Assembly (NCBI GenBank): GCA_942493045.1
Contig: OW818665.1
Span: 1 to 64,000 of the forward strand
Source: Teretinema sp942493045
Lineage (GTDB): Bacteria; Spirochaetota; Spirochaetia; Treponematales; Treponemataceae
Direction of reading: 5' to 3'
DNA: 64,000 bases
The notes below the pieces were generated by a model, which saw only the letters and a list, made by a program, of their open reading frames with translations, was not told the origin of the DNA and ran no database searches. Made by a program: the position numbers and the translations under genes. Below, piece after piece: positions 62,150-64,000 of this stretch (its first letter is position 1; each line of letters begins with the position of its first letter).

Positions 62150-62173
62150 TTGAAAACCGCCCGCGGTTTTCAA
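62150..62173. other. Perfect hairpin TTGAAAACCG-CCCG-CGGTTTTCAA
   Basis: A 10-bp perfect stem with 4-nt loop, 77 nt after the toxin stop codon. No T run follows, so it is not a standard terminator on either strand. It is flanked by CCCCAAAGTGGGGG upstream. It may be part of the same structured region as the next element. Confidence 0.7.
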
Positions 62174-62216
62174 CCTTCGCAGCGAGGGGGAGCCGTTTTT
62201 AAACAAACGCCAAAAC

Positions 62217-62387
62217 GGGAGCGTGTTGCCACAGTGACCGGCCGGGGTAGACTCCCGCTCTGCGCCAGGGATGGCGCAGTAAACCCACTGGAAGAACGGG
62301 CAAGCCCGTTCTTCGATGTCTGAGGTTTTCCATGGATGGAAAACCTCAGACTCAGCCGCCCGGCCGGGCACCCATTAACACGCTCCC
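62217..62387. ncRNA. 171-nt nested-hairpin element before lysS (candidate structured RNA or mobile palindrome)
   Basis: An outer stem GGGAGCGTGTT / AACACGCTCCC (62217-62227 with 62377-62387) encloses a second stem GTGACCGGCCGGG / CCCGGCCGGGCAC (62234-62246 with 62359-62371, one mismatch). Inside are three perfect hairpins: CTGCGCCA-GGGA-TGGCGCAG (62260-62279), GAAGAACGGGC-AA-GCCCGTTCTTC (62291-62314), and a 16-bp stem 62318-62333/62336-62351. The result is a four-way-junction-like fold. It holds no ORF. The right outer arm overlaps the -35 box of lysS. The strand, and whether it is transcribed at all, cannot be told. Confidence 0.6.
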
Positions 62388-62403
62388 CCTTTTCCGCTAT
62401 AAT
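62375..62403 (+). promoter_or_regulatory. Promoter of lysS, leaderless type
   Basis: TTAACA (62375-62380), 17-nt spacer, TATAAT (62398-62403), then 10 nt to ATG 62414 with no ribosome site. The -35 box is part of the right arm of the nested-hairpin element. Confidence 0.85.
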
Positions 62404-62413
62404 CATCGCCATT

Positions 62414-63994
62414 ATGGACAACCTGAACCTTTCGCATTGGGCGGACCAGACCGCCGACAAGATTATCCGTGAGCGGGGCGACCTGGAGTCGTACACCTGC
62501 GCCTCAGGCATTACGCCGTCCGGAACCGTGCATATCGGCAACTTCCGCGAAATTATTTCCGTAGACCTGGTGGTCCGGGCCCTCCGCGCCCGGGGTAAAA
62601 AAGTGCGTTTTATATATTCCTGGGACGATTACGACGTCTTCCGCAAGGTGCCGCTGAACATGCCCAAACCGGAAGTGCTCGAACAATATCTGCGTTTCCC
62701 GATTACCATGGTGCCGGATACCTTCGGCCGCGACACCAGTTACGCCCGGCATCACGAGGTCGATGTCGAGTCGATGCTGCCGGCCGTGGGCATTCATCCG
62801 GAATTTTTGTACCAGAGCGAACGCTACCGCTCCGGCATGTACGCCGAGGGCATGAAGAAGGCTCTTGAGCACCGCGACGCGCTCAAGGCCATATTGAACA
62901 AGTACCGCGACGACGAGCACCAGATGGAAGGCGATTACTGGCCGATATCGGTGTTTTGCCATTCCTGTAACAAGGACACCACCACGATTGAAGGCTGGGA
63001 CGGCCAGTGGGGCGTTTCTTACAGCTGTGAGTGCGGACATAAGGAAAATGCCGATCTGCGCACCGCCAAGGGCATTAAGCTCGGCTGGCGGGTGGACTGG
63101 CCGATGCGCTGGAGCTTTGAAAAGACCGTCTTTGAGCCCGCCGGCAAGGATCATCACTCCCAGGGCGGCTCCTTTGATACCGCCCGCCACGTTTCCGAGG
63201 ACGTTTACGGTTGGCCGGCGCCGGTGTCCTTCCGTTATGACTTTATCGGTATTAAGGGTACGCCTGGCAAGATGTCGTCCTCCAAGGGCAAGGTCGTGGA
63301 CCTGCCGGACGTACTGCGGGTGTATCAGCCGGAAATAGTGCGCTATCTCTTTGCCGGTACCCGGCCGAATACCGAATTTGTGATCAGCTTTGACCTCGAC
63401 GTGATCAAGATTTACGAGGATTATGACAAGACCGAGCGCATTTTCTGGGGTGTGGAAAAGGCCAAAAATGATGAGGTGCTGGCCAAGGAAAAGCGCATTT
63501 ACGAGCTTTCCCAGGTTGAGGGCCTGCCGCCGTCAGTTTCTTACCCCATTCCGTTCAGGCATTTGTGCAATCTGCTGCAGACCAATGGCGGCGATATCGA
63601 GGCCGTGCTTGCCTCCCTGCCGGATGTGCGCGCTGACCAGATGGAGCGCCTGCGGGTGCGCGCCAAGTGCGCCTGGTACTGGATTACCGAGTGCGCGCCG
63701 GAAGACTTTCGTTTCGCGCTGCGCACCGACGGCTCCAAGGCCTCCCTGGAAGGACCGGCTCTGGAAGCGGTACGCAAGATCCGCGATACCGTACTGGGGC
63801 AAATGGACGACCTGGAGGAAAAACCGCTTTCGGAACTGTTGTACGCCATAGCCGGTGAATGCGGCATCGAACCGAAGGCCCTGTTCGCGGCGACTTACCA
63901 GGCTCTGATCGACAAGGATCAGGGTCCGCGTCTGGCCAGCTTTATGAAGATTATCGGCCGCGAGCGGCTGGCTGTGTTGCTGGCCGGGTATTGA
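62414..63994 (+). CDS. lysS: Class I lysyl-tRNA synthetase
   Basis: Charges tRNA-Lys with lysine. This is the class I enzyme found in archaea, spirochaetes and some other bacteria rather than the class II enzyme of most bacteria. 526 aa, full length. The class I signature HIGN (SGTVHIGNFRE) is at about residue 39 and KMSSSKG at about 287, followed by a C-terminal helical anticodon-binding part. A zinc-like site is seen in CHSCNKD ... CECG at about 180-208. ATG 62414 is chosen because the promoter lies just before it, and the upstream frame continues only through the hairpin element. Its presence supports a spirochaete origin. Confidence 0.96.
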   Translation: MDNLNLSHWADQTADKIIRERGDLESYTCASGITPSGTVHIGNFREIISVDLVVRALRARGKKVRFIYSWDDYDVFRKVPLNMPKPEVLEQYLRFPITMVPDTFGRDTSYARHHEVDVESMLPAVGIHPEFLYQSERYRSGMYAEGMKKALEHRDALKAILNKYRDDEHQMEGDYWPISVFCHSCNKDTTTIEGWDGQWGVSYSCECGHKENADLRTAKGIKLGWRVDWPMRWSFEKTVFEPAGKDHHSQGGSFDTARHVSEDVYGWPAPVSFRYDFIGIKGTPGKMSSSKGKVVDLPDVLRVYQPEIVRYLFAGTRPNTEFVISFDLDVIKIYEDYDKTERIFWGVEKAKNDEVLAKEKRIYELSQVEGLPPSVSYPIPFRHLCNLLQTNGGDIEAVLASLPDVRADQMERLRVRAKCAWYWITECAPEDFRFALRTDGSKASLEGPALEAVRKIRDTVLGQMDDLEEKPLSELLYAIAGECGIEPKALFAATYQALIDKDQGPRLASFMKIIGRERLAVLLAGY

Positions 63995-64000
63995 TATGCA

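Noticed and set aside
62398..62414. T-box or other tRNA-sensing leader for lysS
   Set aside because: The promoter is only about 10 nt from the start codon, so there is no room for a leader RNA. The nested hairpins are upstream of the promoter and lack T-box sequence elements.
1..64000. CRISPR array or rRNA operon
   Set aside because: No regularly spaced direct repeats and no rRNA-like segments were seen anywhere in the window.

Overview
The window most likely comes from a chromosome of an anaerobic spirochaete (Treponema/Spirochaeta-like). The strongest hints are a class I lysyl-tRNA synthetase (lysS, right end), a DUF4954 beta-helix protein, an unusually large set of lipoproteins, and a fermentative gene set: an indolepyruvate ferredoxin oxidoreductase, two phenylacetate-CoA ligases and a giant HgdC-like activase. 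The species is inferred from gene content only; no rRNA or phylogenetic marker was compared.

Layout. (A) 1-10.9 kb is an accessory, AT-richer defence-type block that ends at a tRNA-Leu gene. It holds a type I restriction-modification operon (hsdR partial, hsdM, a fic gene, hsdS), a small HTH-like gene bracketed by two 18-bp palindromes and by two diverged copies of the hsdS 3' tail, a coupled two-gene unit of unknown function, a PIF1-like helicase, and a DUF2281/PIN toxin-antitoxin pair. A ~95-bp dispersed repeat lies on each side of the helicase/TA segment. (B) 10.9-18.2 kb is housekeeping: tRNA-Leu(CAG), the deoD-small membrane protein-gnd operon, DUF4954, alr and a lipoprotein. (C) 18.3-27.9 kb is an amino-acid/aryl-acid fermentation run: iorA (without its ferredoxin domain), pepF, iorB, paaK, gltA, a second paaK, an ACT-domain protein and a LacI-like regulator. 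(D) 28-33.4 kb has an esterase lipoprotein, DUF2786, rlmF, and a cobalamin-riboswitch-controlled lipoprotein/btuB-type operon. (E) 33.4-44.7 kb holds secreted alpha-glucan enzymes (GH31 lipoprotein, isoamylase-type GH13 lipoprotein, a CBM48-like lipoprotein and another TIM-barrel-like lipoprotein) with an SPFH/zinc-ribbon pair and hypotheticals between. (F) 44.7-55 kb has DUF1576, an outer-membrane protein, an LEA2-type lipoprotein, a diguanylate cyclase whose N-terminus is out of frame, several unknown membrane proteins and a chemotaxis receptor. (G) 55.1-64 kb has the 1453-aa CoA-dehydratase activase, an SDR/XRE/membrane-protein operon whose 3' end is invaded by a palindrome and a dead toxin fragment, an intact AbrB/RelE pair, a 171-nt nested-hairpin element, and lysS.

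How things work together. Region C would convert amino-acid-derived aryl-pyruvates to acyl-CoAs and acids. Region E would degrade alpha-glucans at the cell surface. The B12 operon links import to cobalamin supply. Several promoters in the core regions put a near-consensus -10 box only 6-10 nt before the ATG with no Shine-Dalgarno sequence, suggesting frequent leaderless mRNAs.

The most noteworthy points are the nested-hairpin element before lysS, the palindrome-bracketed cassette after hsdS, the riboswitch-controlled lipoprotein/BtuB pair, the two opposite-oriented copies of a 41-bp palindrome, and the decayed toxin fragment fused to the SDR gene.
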